From Planctomycetota bacterium (GTDB taxonomy: Bacteria > Planctomycetota > UBA1135 > UBA2386): a stretch of 64,000 nt of DNA. The notes under the pieces were generated by a model. That model was given only the letters and a program-made list of their open reading frames with translations, was not told the DNA's origin and did not search any database. Location: NCBI GenBank assembly GCA_016794565.1, contig JAEUHQ010000154.1, forward strand, positions 1 through 64,000. The letters run 5' to 3'. The stretch's first letter is position 1, and every line of letters begins with the position of its first letter. A program made the translations under genes and the position numbers. This document shows, piece after piece, positions 54,786 through 63,274 of the stretch.

Positions 54786-55748
54786 ATGTTGCGAGCGACA
54801 CTGTCTGTCTTCCTGTTCTCGGTGGCCATCCTTCCGGGCCAGGAGAAGACGGACGATGGAGCGCCCGGCCGGGTCGAGAAACGGATGCAGGCCGCGCGTG
54901 AACGGGCTCTGAAGGAGGGCAGGGACCTCGCGGAGATCCTCGGCGCCAAGGGCGGCAAGGAGGACCTCGAAAACGAGGAGATGACTCGGCTCGCGGAGAT
55001 GGCGAGGGTGGCGCGAGAGGGAATGCGCGGGGCAGGGTCGTTCGTCCGATTCGTCCCGTCGGTGAAGCCAGCGAAGCTGATGCCGGGTCAGTCCGGAACG
55101 CTCTTCGTGACCGCGACCCTGAGCGGCCAGGCCGTGCTGGAGGCGCCGCTCGCGATGGAGCGCCTGAGTGGTGAGCGCCAGGGGCACGTGACGCTCGGTG
55201 CGATGACGGTGCACGCGGCGGAGCCGGGTCGCCTCGCGGTCGCCTATCTCGGTCGGCCCGTCTACGACAACTACGTGGTCCTCGAAGTTCCCGTGACCAT
55301 GGCGCCGGATGCCGAGGTCGGTTCGCGGCAGAAGGTGCAAGTCGAGTGGCGCTTCGACATCCACGACGGCGCGAGCGCGCAGCTGGTGGGCAAATTCATC
55401 GACGGCACCGCCATCGACATCGAGGTCGGCCAGGCTTCCGATCCCGCAGTCAAAGGGGCAGCCAAGGCGACTCCGGCCGATGCTCCAGTCGCGACGGTCC
55501 CGCTCGCCGCGTCGCCGGCCGGACCCGCGTCGTCGGTGCGCGAATCCTCGCCGTCCGTGCCCCGCGTGGTGTCGGGGGTCGCTCCCCACGCGGTGCCCGA
55601 AGAGTCCGCGTCACTGGCCAACCCGCCTGCGGTCGACAGCGGCTCGGATCTGCCGCCCACCGACTCGCCGATCGGGGTCCTGCCCCTCGCAGTGGGTGGC
55701 GGTCTGCTGCTCCTCGTGATCGTGCTGCTGCTCGCACGGAAGCGCTGA
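54786..55748 (+). CDS. Secreted single-span membrane protein, unknown
   Basis: 320 aa. Signal peptide (LSVFLFSVAILPGQ), an acidic/basic coiled region (about 25-80), a beta-rich middle (KPAKLMPGQSGTLFVTATLSG, VVLEVPVTMAPDAEVGSRQKV), a Pro/Ser-rich spacer, and one C-terminal helix (GVLPLAVGGGLLLLVIVLLLARKR). The protein is thus a type I membrane protein. TAGAGT at 54774-54779 ends 6 bases before the ATG, a leaderless pattern. Not recognised. Confidence 0.65.
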   Translation: MLRATLSVFLFSVAILPGQEKTDDGAPGRVEKRMQAARERALKEGRDLAEILGAKGGKEDLENEEMTRLAEMARVAREGMRGAGSFVRFVPSVKPAKLMPGQSGTLFVTATLSGQAVLEAPLAMERLSGERQGHVTLGAMTVHAAEPGRLAVAYLGRPVYDNYVVLEVPVTMAPDAEVGSRQKVQVEWRFDIHDGASAQLVGKFIDGTAIDIEVGQASDPAVKGAAKATPADAPVATVPLAASPAGPASSVRESSPSVPRVVSGVAPHAVPEESASLANPPAVDSGSDLPPTDSPIGVLPLAVGGGLLLLVIVLLLARKR

Positions 55749-55995
55749 CCCCCGCTGGTGGGCGGCGCCCGCATGGGCGTGGCTCAGGGCTTCCCTCTCA
55801 GGCGCTGCTTCACCGGCCGCCGGGAAACGGGCTGGGCGATCCCGGTTCGTCGCCGTTCGGGCCCGCGGCCCAGCACGGCACGGCAGTTGTGCAAGGTCCC
55901 TTCGCTGCGATGCGTCCGCCGTCGGCGGGTCATCGAAGCCCTGATTCGCGGGAGGGTCGTATCAACGACCATCTCAACGCTCCCGAGGAACCCCG

Positions 55996-57201
55996 ATGGT
56001 GCTCTCCAAACTCCTTCCGCGTCGGCGCTTCAAGCTCTCGGACCACGAGAGTGTCGCCGTTTCCCTGCTCGATGCGATGCTCGACGTGGAGAGCGATCGT
56101 TTCGCCGGGACGATCGAGGCTCTCGCCAAGGAGTTCGCTCGGGCGAAGGCGACGGTCGCCGTGGCCCCCTACCGCGAGACCCGGGTCGCCAGTGACAATT
56201 CGGCAGTCGTTGCCGACCTGCCGGACCTTCGTGGCAGTCACTACCAGGCCGATCTGCGCCGCATCACTCCGATGGACCGCGAAGAGGAGTTCCGGATGGC
56301 GCGTCGGTACGAGTTCCTGCGTCACCTGGTTCGGCGGGAACTGGAGGCGGCGGGGTATTCGCTGGCCGAAGCCAGCGACCTCGCGAAGCGTCCGGCGATC
56401 CACGTGCTCGCGGCCCTTCGCAGTCGGCGGCTTCGCAAGGGAGTCGATCGGGCGTGGTTCGAGGCGACGATCCGGTTGTTCGAGGACCTGCGAAACCTGT
56501 ACGTCGAGGGATCCCTCTCGATCGTGCTCTCCACGGTGAACCGCTACCGCGGCCTCGGCGTGGACACGATCGATCTCATCCAGGAAGGCAACTCGTCCCT
56601 GTTCCAGGCGATCGAGGGCTTCGATTGGCGGCGCGACGTGCGCTTCCGTACCTACGCCCAGTACTGGGTGCACCAGGCCGTGTTGAAGATGCTCTACAAC
56701 AGTTCGCGCACGGTGCGCGTGCCGATCTGGGTGCAGAAGCTGCTCGGCAAGATCCGTCGCGCGCAGGACCAACTGCGTCGCGATGGCCGTGAACCGACGA
56801 GCGCGGACATCGCGCAGCGCGTGGGCGTCTCGCCGGAGAAGGTCGAGTGGATTCTGTCGACGCGCCGCTACGCCGTCAGTCTCGACGCCGAGCCGATGCC
56901 GGGCGAAGGCGGTTCGTTGGGCCAAAACCTACCGGACGAGACTCTGCTGCCGATCCCCGAGTCGATTCCTCCGGGCGACCTTCGCGAAGCGCTCGACACC
57001 GCGATGGCGGACCTGCCTCCGCGCGAGCAGAGGATCCTGCGTCGCCGCTTCGGGCTCGACGGGGGAGAGCCGCAGACCCTGGGCGAGATCGCGAGCGAAC
57101 TCGGCATCACGGCCGAGCGCGTGCGCCAGCTGCAGAACGCGGCTCTCGGCAGGATCAAGAAACCGGCGAAGCTGCAGCGCCTGCAGGCGTTCGTCGAGTG
57201 A
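55996..57201 (+). CDS. Sigma-70 family RNA polymerase sigma factor (RpoD/RpoS-like)
   Basis: 401 aa. After a variable 90-residue N-terminus, region 1.2 (PMDREEEFRMARRYEFLR), region 2 (SLSIVLSTVNRYRGLG, DLIQEGNSSLFQAIEGFDWRR, FRTYAQYWVHQAV), region 3 (SADIAQRVGVSPEKV) and region 4 (LPPREQRILRRRFGLDGG, then TLGEIASELGITAERVRQLQ) are in order. In region 2 several otherwise fixed residues differ (NLRLV is SLSIV), so it is probably a non-housekeeping group-2 sigma. No anti-sigma gene is adjacent. It follows a 247-base gap. Confidence 0.92.
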   Translation: MVLSKLLPRRRFKLSDHESVAVSLLDAMLDVESDRFAGTIEALAKEFARAKATVAVAPYRETRVASDNSAVVADLPDLRGSHYQADLRRITPMDREEEFRMARRYEFLRHLVRRELEAAGYSLAEASDLAKRPAIHVLAALRSRRLRKGVDRAWFEATIRLFEDLRNLYVEGSLSIVLSTVNRYRGLGVDTIDLIQEGNSSLFQAIEGFDWRRDVRFRTYAQYWVHQAVLKMLYNSSRTVRVPIWVQKLLGKIRRAQDQLRRDGREPTSADIAQRVGVSPEKVEWILSTRRYAVSLDAEPMPGEGGSLGQNLPDETLLPIPESIPPGDLREALDTAMADLPPREQRILRRRFGLDGGEPQTLGEIASELGITAERVRQLQNAALGRIKKPAKLQRLQAFVE

Positions 57202-57220
57202 ACCGCGCGCGCAGCGCGCG

Positions 57221-58117
57221 TCACTCGTCCGGTGAGTCGGCTGGGTCCTTGCCTTCCCGGCTGGCCGTCACCATCAGCGAGTAGGTCTCGTCGAAGAGGC
57301 GGCGGTAGACCGATGGGCGTTGGTCCCGATGCAGAGGCAGGATGCGGCGCATCGTGCGGACGTTGCGCAATTCGATCGTGGCGATGACGGCACCGGCTTC
57401 ACCGGAACCCGACGCGAGCACTTCGCCCGTCGGATCGACGATGCGACCGTCGCCCGGGAATGCCATGGCTTCGCCGTTCCGCTGCGAAGGCTCCTGGCCC
57501 GTCCGATTGCAGCCGATCACGAACATCTCGTTCTCGATCGCCCGCGCGCGGAGCAGCGTCCTCCAGTGCAGCGCGCGCGCTTCAGGCCACTGGCCGGGCA
57601 CGGCGAGCAGTTCAGCGCCCTTGCGGAAGTAGTAGCGCGCCAGCTCCGGGAACCGCAGGTCGTAGCAGATCAGGATCCCGATGCGTCCGAGCGAGGTCTC
57701 GGCAATGCATGGGTCGTGTCCCCACGCATGCAGTCGGTGCTCGAGGTTCGGCGAGAAGAGATGGATCTTGCGGTACTTGGCGCGAACTTCGCCCCGCTCG
57801 AAGACGACCGCGGTGTTGAAGAACTTGCCGTCCGCGGCCTCCAGCGCGCTGCCGATCGCGACGAGCCCGTGGCTCGCGGTCAACTCGCGCAGATCCTCTT
57901 CGGCGGCGGCCGAAGCGTGGAGGAGCGCCTCGTCCGGGTTCGCGACGAACGACGTCGGCCAAAGTTCGGGCAGCACGCAGAGCTGGGCGCCGCCGGCGAC
58001 GGCTTCTTCGACGCCCGTCCGCATGGCGGCGACGTTGGTGGCAACGTCACCCGGGCGCACGTCGAACTGGACACAGGCGGCCCGATACTCGTCCGGGGGC
58101 GTCGTGGAGGTCACCAT
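57221..58117 (-). CDS. Carbon-nitrogen hydrolase (nitrilase family)
   Basis: 298 aa. The catalytic triad is Glu51 (LPELW), Lys117 (YRKIHLF) and Cys151 (LICYDLRFPE). The DLRFPE wording and GHDPCIAETSLGRIGILIC fit the Nit/omega-amidase branch, which deaminates alpha-keto acid amides. TATCCT (58127-58122 on this strand) ends only 4 bases before the ATG, so the transcript could be leaderless. Convergent with the sigma gene; a terminator hairpin separates it from the HU gene upstream. Confidence 0.9.
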   Translation of the reverse strand: MVTSTTPPDEYRAACVQFDVRPGDVATNVAAMRTGVEEAVAGGAQLCVLPELWPTSFVANPDEALLHASAAAEEDLRELTASHGLVAIGSALEAADGKFFNTAVVFERGEVRAKYRKIHLFSPNLEHRLHAWGHDPCIAETSLGRIGILICYDLRFPELARYYFRKGAELLAVPGQWPEARALHWRTLLRARAIENEMFVIGCNRTGQEPSQRNGEAMAFPGDGRIVDPTGEVLASGSGEAGAVIATIELRNVRTMRRILPLHRDQRPSVYRRLFDETYSLMVTASREGKDPADSPDE

Positions 58118-58121
58118 GGGG

Positions 58122-58127
58122 AGGATA
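58122..58127 (-). promoter_or_regulatory. Candidate -10 TATCCT for the nitrilase gene
   Basis: TATCCT on the minus strand ends 4 bases before ATG 58117; with a normal -10 to start distance the ATG would lie at or within a few bases of the 5' end. Confidence 0.35.
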
Positions 58128-58192
58128 GCCGCCTGCCGGGCCGGTGGTCACTCACGCAGTTCCCGGTTCCCCGTTGGAGGCCGGAAACGACG

Positions 58193-58225
58193 ACGGGGAG
58201 TGCCGCGTCGCGCGTCACTCCCCGT
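58193..58225 (-). terminator. Terminator candidate after the HU-like gene
   Basis: 10-bp stem ACGGGGAGTG (58193-58202) / CACTCCCCGT (58216-58225) with a 13-base loop, 24 bases past the HU stop codon. Reading the minus strand it is followed by CGTCGTTTCC, a poor T-run. Confidence 0.5.
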
Positions 58226-58249
58226 GCGTTCGGGTCCGACCTGGTCGGC

Positions 58250-58675
58250 TCAGCCCTTGAACAGCATGTCGTCGGTCGGCAGGCCCTGCGGCTTCTTCGC
58301 ACGCGGCGCGGCGTTCGTGCGCGTCTCCACGATCAGCTGGTCGCTCGGCTTGAAGATGATCGTCTCCTTGTTGGCGACGTCGATGCTCTCGCCAGTGAGC
58401 GGGTGCTTGTATGCGCGGCCCTTGCGGATGCGGCGCTCGAACGTGCCGAAGCCCTTCACCGCGACCTTGCCGCGGCCTCGGAGCAGGTCACTGACCGCGT
58501 CGAGAACCGCGTCGAGGACGCGTGCCGCGGTGCGCCGCGGGACGTTGAGTTCCTCCGCGACCTTGTCGGCGAGGATTCCCTTGTTGGCTTGGCGGCCGAA
58601 GGCCTCCGCGCCGTTGTTGGTGCTCGTCGCGTGATCCATGCGTTCGGTCGCATCCTGCTTAGTCGTGCGAGTCAT
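58250..58675 (-). CDS. HU/IHF-family DNA-binding protein with extended ends
   Basis: 141 aa from ATG 58675, with GGGGAAGAGGG directly before it (Shine-Dalgarno). The core (about 30-118) has the HU features: the start helix KGILADKVAEELNV, GKVAVKGFGTFERR, the arm AYKHPLTGESIDV and the VANKETIIFKPS segment. A 30-residue N-terminal and a 23-residue C-terminal extension (APRAKKPQGLPTDDM) go beyond ordinary 90-aa HU. It bends and packs DNA. It lies downstream of the MinD-like gene, 79 bases apart. Confidence 0.9.
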   Translation of the reverse strand: MTRTTKQDATERMDHATSTNNGAEAFGRQANKGILADKVAEELNVPRRTAARVLDAVLDAVSDLLRGRGKVAVKGFGTFERRIRKGRAYKHPLTGESIDVANKETIIFKPSDQLIVETRTNAAPRAKKPQGLPTDDMLFKG

Positions 58676-58754
58676 CCCTCTTCCCCTGTTTGCCCGGTTG
58701 GCTCGTGTGCAAGCGGACTGAGTCGTCCGCCTCGAATTCTTGTTCGTCGTCCCG

Positions 58755-59570
58755 TCAGCTCTTGGCGACTTGCGGAGTGGACTTGGACCCTGCGACGAAT
58801 CGCTCGAGGCCCGAGACCAGCTTCGCGAGGTAGCGCGCCGCGACACTGCCGGGGAAGACTTCGCTGAATGGCGCGCGCTTCAAAACGGCGCCCTCAACGG
58901 AGCTATCTTCCGGCAGCAATCCGAGCCAGTTGAGGTCGAAGCCCAAAAAGCGCTCCGTGCAGCCCTTCAGCTTCAGGAACACCTGCTCGGCTTCTTCCGG
59001 CGAGCGCACGCGGTTGACGACGCAGTGGATCGGCTTGTTGTAGCCGTCCTGCACGACGACCTTGACGATGCCGTACGCATCGGCGATCGCCGCGAAGTTG
59101 CTCGTCGTCACCAGGATCGTGTGGTCGGCCATCGACACGAAGTCGGTGACGCCCCTCGACACGCCGGCGCCGGTGTCCAGCAGGATCACGTCGCAGAACG
59201 GCGACAGATCCTCGATCGCCACGCAGATGCGGGCGCGGCCGTTGTCGTCGAGATTCGCCATCTCCTTCACGCCGCTGCCGCCGCTGATGAACTTCACCTT
59301 GCAGGGGCCGTTCTCGATGATCTGCGCGAGCTCGGCCTTGCCCTCGATGTAGTCCGACAGCGTCTTCGCCGGCTTGATGCCCGCGAGGATGTGTGCGTTC
59401 GCGAGGCCGAGATCCGTGTCGACGATGATCGTGCGGTAACCCCTGCGACTGAACTCGCATGCGAGGTTGACCGACAGCGACGTCTTGCCGACGCCGCCCT
59501 TTCCTGATGTCACGGCGAAGATCGTCGCCTTCTTCCCCGTCTTGTCCGGTTGATTCGGTTGCTCGACCAT
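58755..59570 (-). CDS. MinD/ParA-type ATPase (FlhG/YlxH-like)
   Basis: 271 aa from ATG 59570. Deviant Walker A SGKGGVGKTS, the switch I Asp in DTDLGLANAHIL, and switch II DTGAGVSRGV. The LGLANAH wording and NRVRSPEEAEQVF segment fit FlhG/YlxH proteins, which control flagellar or other polar machine number, more than MinD proper. Whether it positions the pilus-like machines of the window or something else is unknown. Divergent from the HAMP-type protein at 59766, so a functional tie with the nearby membrane operon is possible. Confidence 0.88.
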   Translation of the reverse strand: MVEQPNQPDKTGKKATIFAVTSGKGGVGKTSLSVNLACEFSRRGYRTIIVDTDLGLANAHILAGIKPAKTLSDYIEGKAELAQIIENGPCKVKFISGGSGVKEMANLDDNGRARICVAIEDLSPFCDVILLDTGAGVSRGVTDFVSMADHTILVTTSNFAAIADAYGIVKVVVQDGYNKPIHCVVNRVRSPEEAEQVFLKLKGCTERFLGFDLNWLGLLPEDSSVEGAVLKRAPFSEVFPGSVAARYLAKLVSGLERFVAGSKSTPQVAKS

Positions 59571-59765
59571 GTTGTCACCGATCCGCGGTGGCGGAACTCC
59601 GGCGATCATCGGCAACCGCGTCCTTCGAGCTTGTGTCCAACTGCGGGACGATGCCGAGTGCCAGAACTCAACGGCGCGGCGTCGGCGACCGATCCCAGGC
59701 ACATCGCGGTTCGCGGCGTGCGTGCTGCGAAACGAGACAGTTCATTCTCGGTCCCCGGGGCAGCC

Positions 59766-60287
59766 ATGTCGTCGCGACTTCCGCGCACCAACGCTCGCAG
59801 TTTCCAGTTGCCTGTCGGTCTGTTGCGCGGGCGCCTGGCGCGAGTCGCCCTGGCGATGCCTGTCGCGGCGATGGTCAGCGCGGTACTGCTCCTGACGCTG
59901 TACTGCCGGAGCCTGCTGCTGGATGCGGCGACCGGCGGACCCGTGGCGATCGGCAATCTTCCGCTCTTGCTCGTGGCCGGCGGATTCCTCGCCGCGAGTG
60001 CTTCCGTCGTGCTGCTGCAATCGATGCGTCTCGCGGCACGGGTCGCGGGCCCGGAGGTGCGGCTCGTGCGCGCGTTGCAGCGGATCCGGTCCGGCGATCT
60101 CACGTTCCGCGTGCACCTGCGCCGCGGCGATCTCCTGACCGGCCTCGCCCGCGAATGCAACGCGCTGCTGGACTGGCTGAACGCGAACCCGCCGAGCGGC
60201 TCACGCACCGGCACCGACATCGTGCAGTTCGACGAGGCCACCGCGGCCGTCGTCGAGGAGAACGTCCCGATGGAGGTCGGTCCGTGA
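59766..60287 (+). CDS. HAMP-type two-helix membrane protein (paralogue of 42152-42805)
   Basis: 173 aa from ATG 59766. Two helices (about 26-52 and 60-82) are followed by a HAMP-like stretch with RVAGPEVRLVRALQRIRSGDLTFRV and RRGDLLTGLARECNALL, which matches the RIAGPLVRYKRNLRLVAAGKLPTPL part of the other protein position by position. No output domain follows. The stop overlaps the next GTG (GTGA). Together the two genes look like duplicated signalling stubs at two pilus-like loci. Confidence 0.72.
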   Translation: MSSRLPRTNARSFQLPVGLLRGRLARVALAMPVAAMVSAVLLLTLYCRSLLLDAATGGPVAIGNLPLLLVAGGFLAASASVVLLQSMRLAARVAGPEVRLVRALQRIRSGDLTFRVHLRRGDLLTGLARECNALLDWLNANPPSGSRTGTDIVQFDEATAAVVEENVPMEVGP

Positions 60288-60568
60288 GCTGGCACGGGTC
60301 GTCGCGCGGCGAGTGGATCGCAGCGGTCCTCGTGCTCGCGACCTCGCTCACGGGCAGCGCACTGTTGCGGGTCTGGGCCGCCGATCTCGTGAGTGCCACC
60401 GACCGCCGTGATGCACAGGTCGAACGCTTCCGTGCAGACCCGAGGCCGAGCGTCGTGAAGGACGACGCATGGACCGGGCTCTTTCCGGGGCACGTTCTCG
60501 TGCCGGAGAAGGCGCCGTGGGGGCCGTTCTTGGCCGTGCATGCCGCGCCGCGGCGGGTGGAACGATGA
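60284..60568 (+). CDS. Small single-helix membrane protein
   Basis: 94 aa from GTG 60284, which overlaps the previous stop. The helix EWIAAVLVLATSLTGSALL starts at residue 11. The rest is hydrophilic (TDRRDAQVERFRADPRP) and ends in a basic tail. There is no prepilin cleavage site, although size and helix position are pilin-like. Middle gene of a three-gene coupled operon. Confidence 0.6.
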   Translation: MSWHGSSRGEWIAAVLVLATSLTGSALLRVWAADLVSATDRRDAQVERFRADPRPSVVKDDAWTGLFPGHVLVPEKAPWGPFLAVHAAPRRVER

Positions 60569-61746
60569 GCTCTCGCGGCGTCCGTTCGGGCGGGTGCTGG
60601 CGCGCCCTCGTCGATTCGCCCCTGCTGATGGCGACGTGGGTCGCGATCGTCGCGGTCTTCGCGGCGGTCTTCGAAGTGGCGCATGCGCTCGGCCGGGCGC
60701 ACGCGACTCGCATGGATGCGGCGGATGCGCTCGCCCATGCGGCGGCGGAGACGGCGCTGCTGCGGCGCGCGAGCGGTGACTGGACGATGCCGAGTGCGCG
60801 CATCGGCGAGGTGCAGCTCGCGGTCGGCAACCGGGCCGGCGAGTGGTTCGTCACTGCGACCGTCGAGGGTCGTTCGCTGGCCTTCCGTGCCGCCGACCTC
60901 CCCGGTGCGTCGCCCGTGGTGTTCGCGCGGCCCTGTTCGTACGTCGATCGGACCCTCGTCGGCTCGACCGTCGGGTGCCGGATCGATGGTGGCGAACTGC
61001 CGCGCTTCGACGAACGCGTGTTGTCCGATGCCGAGCGGGCCGACCAGTGCGCGATGCTCCGCCGCGACGGCGGCGTCGCGCTCCTGACGTTCGAGACCGG
61101 AACGGAGCGCGACGACTTCGTCTTCGACGCGGCCCGGACGAGGAGCGAAGTCTCCGTGTCGCGGGACATCCTCGTCGTGCCCGGTCACCTGTGGATCCAG
61201 CCGTCCGATCGGCCTCTGCACTTCGTACTGCAGAAGGACCTCGTCGTCGTCGTCCGCGGCAATCTCTACGTCGGTCGATCGATCGAGGTGAGCGGTCGTG
61301 GTCGCCTCGTGTTCGCGACGTGCGTCGATCCGGACGCGGCCGTGTTCGCGGACATCGACGGCAATGGCCGCTGGTCGCCCGGGGACCGGCTGCGGCGCGG
61401 CGCGGAGTTCCGTGGGCCGATGGAAGGCACCGGCAACGTGTACCTGGGGCTGCGCGGCGAGCCGTCGGTGCTGCGCGTCGACGCGGGCCTCGTCGTCGCC
61501 GGTGAGGCGCACCTCGCGGCGGATGCCCACGTCGAGGGGCCGGTCGTCCTCTCGTTCGGCGTCACCGAGGCGCGGTCGCGTCCCTGCCGTCTCGTCCCCG
61601 AGGGTCGGTGGTCGTTCCAGATCGAGCGCGAGGTCGTGCCGGGCTTCGTGGTGCACGGCGGGCGTCGGCCGGGTGTGCTACGCGACGCGGCGGATCCCGG
61701 GTCATCTCGCGAACAGGCTCTTTACGTCGCGACCCCCGCTCGCTAA
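60565..61746 (+). CDS. Membrane-anchored beta-rich protein, unknown
   Basis: 393 aa from ATG 60565 overlapping the previous stop (ATGA). A helix (about 21-43) and a coiled stretch precede a repetitive beta domain with [58 protein letters not shown]. The repeats look like a beta-helix of the polymer-forming kind. An EF-hand-like loop [12 protein letters not shown] lies in the middle. It could be the passenger or scaffold of a surface filament. The 3' end contains the candidate promoter of tRNA-Ala. Confidence 0.65.
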   Translation: MSSRGVRSGGCWRALVDSPLLMATWVAIVAVFAAVFEVAHALGRAHATRMDAADALAHAAAETALLRRASGDWTMPSARIGEVQLAVGNRAGEWFVTATVEGRSLAFRAADLPGASPVVFARPCSYVDRTLVGSTVGCRIDGGELPRFDERVLSDAERADQCAMLRRDGGVALLTFETGTERDDFVFDAARTRSEVSVSRDILVVPGHLWIQPSDRPLHFVLQKDLVVVVRGNLYVGRSIEVSGRGRLVFATCVDPDAAVFADIDGNGRWSPGDRLRRGAEFRGPMEGTGNVYLGLRGEPSVLRVDAGLVVAGEAHLAADAHVEGPVVLSFGVTEARSRPCRLVPEGRWSFQIEREVVPGFVVHGGRRPGVLRDAADPGSSREQALYVATPAR

Positions 61747-61749
61747 CGT
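61721..61749 (+). promoter_or_regulatory. Candidate promoter of tRNA-Ala
   Basis: TTTACG (61721-61726), 17-base spacer, TAACGT (61744-61749), 14 bases before the tRNA; it overlaps the end of the upstream gene. Confidence 0.4.
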
Positions 61750-61763
61750 CCCGGCCCCCTCGC

Positions 61764-61839
61764 GGGGTCGTAGCTCAGTTGGTAGAGCGATGCGTTCGCA
61801 ATGCATAGGTCAGGGGTTCGACTCCCCTCGACTCCACCA
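61764..61839 (+). tRNA. tRNA-Ala (anticodon CGC)
   Basis: 76 nt with encoded CCA. The acceptor stem GGGGTCG/CGACTCC has the G3-U70 wobble pair that defines alanine tRNAs. The anticodon loop is TTCGCAA, giving CGC (reads GCG). D arm GCTC/GAGC and T-loop GGTTCGACTCC are standard. Confidence 0.95.
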
Positions 61840-62066
61840 GGAAGTGCGGCCTGCAGGATGCGCAAGTGTCCGGCAGGCCGCATGCATTTCGGCGACGGTG
61901 TCTCGCTGCGGTGGGCGCGCGCCCGGCTGACCAGCCGCGGGCCCAACGCGGCAGTCGACGTTCTGCGGATGGCGGCCGTCCGGGTCGCTACCTAGAATCC
62001 TCGCCCTCCACATTCGACCGGGGCCGGCCAGCACCGGTCCCGAACCCGCAACAGACAGGAAGCAAC

Positions 62067-63251
62067 ATGGGTCGCCCAGTGATCGTCTCCGCCTGCCGAA
62101 CGCCGATCGGCAAGTTCCAGGGTGCCCTTCAGTCCTTCACCGCGCCGCAACTCGGCGGCCTTGCGGTCGCCGAGGCCTTGCGCCGCGCGAAGGTCCCGGG
62201 CGATCAGGTGGAGGAGGTGCTGATGGGCAACGTGCTCCAGGCCGGCCTCGGCCAGAACCCGGCGCGGCAGTCGTTGCGCGCCGCGGGCATCCCGGACGCC
62301 GTCGCCGCCGTGACCATCAACAAGGTCTGCGGCTCCGGCCTCAAGACTGCCATGCTGGCCGCCCAGGCGATCAAGGCCGGTGATCTGAAGGTCGCGGTCG
62401 CGGGCGGCATGGAGTCGATGTCGAACACTCCGTACTACCTGCCGTCGGCGCGCGGGGGCGCGCGTCTTGGCCACACCCAGGCTCTCGACGGCATCGTGTG
62501 GGATGGTCTGTGGGACCACTACAACAACTTCCACATGGGCAACACTGGCGAACTGGTGGCCCAGAAGTACGGCGTGACGCGCGCCGAACAGGACGCGTAC
62601 GCCGCGGAGAGCCATCGCCGCGCGGTTGCCGCGCAGAAGGCCGGCGCGTTCGATGCCGAGATCTTCGGCGTCGAGATCAAGCAGAAGAAGGGCGATGCCG
62701 TGACGGTGCGCGTCGACGAGGGTCCGCGCGCCGACAGCACCGTCGAGGCGCTCGCGAAGCTGAAGCCGGCCTTCCAGCCGAACGGCGGCACCGTGACGGC
62801 GGGCAACGCCAGTTCGATCAACGACGGCGCTGCTGCGGTCGTCGTCTGCGACGAGGACTGGGCCAAGGCCCACGGCATCGCGCCGCTCGCGCGCATCACC
62901 GGCTACGCGACGGGCGGGCTCGCTCCCGAGTGGGTGATGATGGCGCCCGAGGTCGCGACGAAGAAACTGTGCGCGCTGCTGCGCTGCTCGCCGCGCGACT
63001 TCGACCTCGTCGAGATGAACGAGGCGTTCTCCGTGCAGATGGTGGCTTTGCAACGCCAGCTCGAGATCGACGCCGCGAAGTGGAACGTGCACGGCGGCGC
63101 GGTCGCGCTCGGTCACCCGATCGGCTGCTCCGGCACGCGCGTCCTCGTCACGCTGCTGCACGCACTGCAGCGCCACGGCAAGACGCGCGGCATCGCCGGG
63201 CTCTGCCTCGGCGGCGGCAACGCCGTCGTGATGAGCGTCGAACGCGTCTAG
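62067..63251 (+). CDS. Acetyl-CoA acetyltransferase (thiolase)
   Basis: 394 aa. Nucleophile Cys88 (NKVCGSGLK), general-base His in [14 protein letters not shown], and second Cys in CLGGGNA; NEAF is also present. Length and wording fit the biosynthetic/degradative acetoacetyl-CoA thiolase class II. AGGAAG 6 bases before ATG 62067 is a Shine-Dalgarno sequence, and TAGAAT at 61993-61998 is a good -10 box 68 bases upstream. It forms an operon with the dehydrogenase gene, 23 bases downstream. Whether the pathway runs toward butyrate or polyester, or in reverse, is not visible. Confidence 0.94.
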   Translation: MGRPVIVSACRTPIGKFQGALQSFTAPQLGGLAVAEALRRAKVPGDQVEEVLMGNVLQAGLGQNPARQSLRAAGIPDAVAAVTINKVCGSGLKTAMLAAQAIKAGDLKVAVAGGMESMSNTPYYLPSARGGARLGHTQALDGIVWDGLWDHYNNFHMGNTGELVAQKYGVTRAEQDAYAAESHRRAVAAQKAGAFDAEIFGVEIKQKKGDAVTVRVDEGPRADSTVEALAKLKPAFQPNGGTVTAGNASSINDGAAAVVVCDEDWAKAHGIAPLARITGYATGGLAPEWVMMAPEVATKKLCALLRCSPRDFDLVEMNEAFSVQMVALQRQLEIDAAKWNVHGGAVALGHPIGCSGTRVLVTLLHALQRHGKTRGIAGLCLGGGNAVVMSVERV

Positions 63252-63274
63252 GCCCGAATCCCGCAAACAGACCC

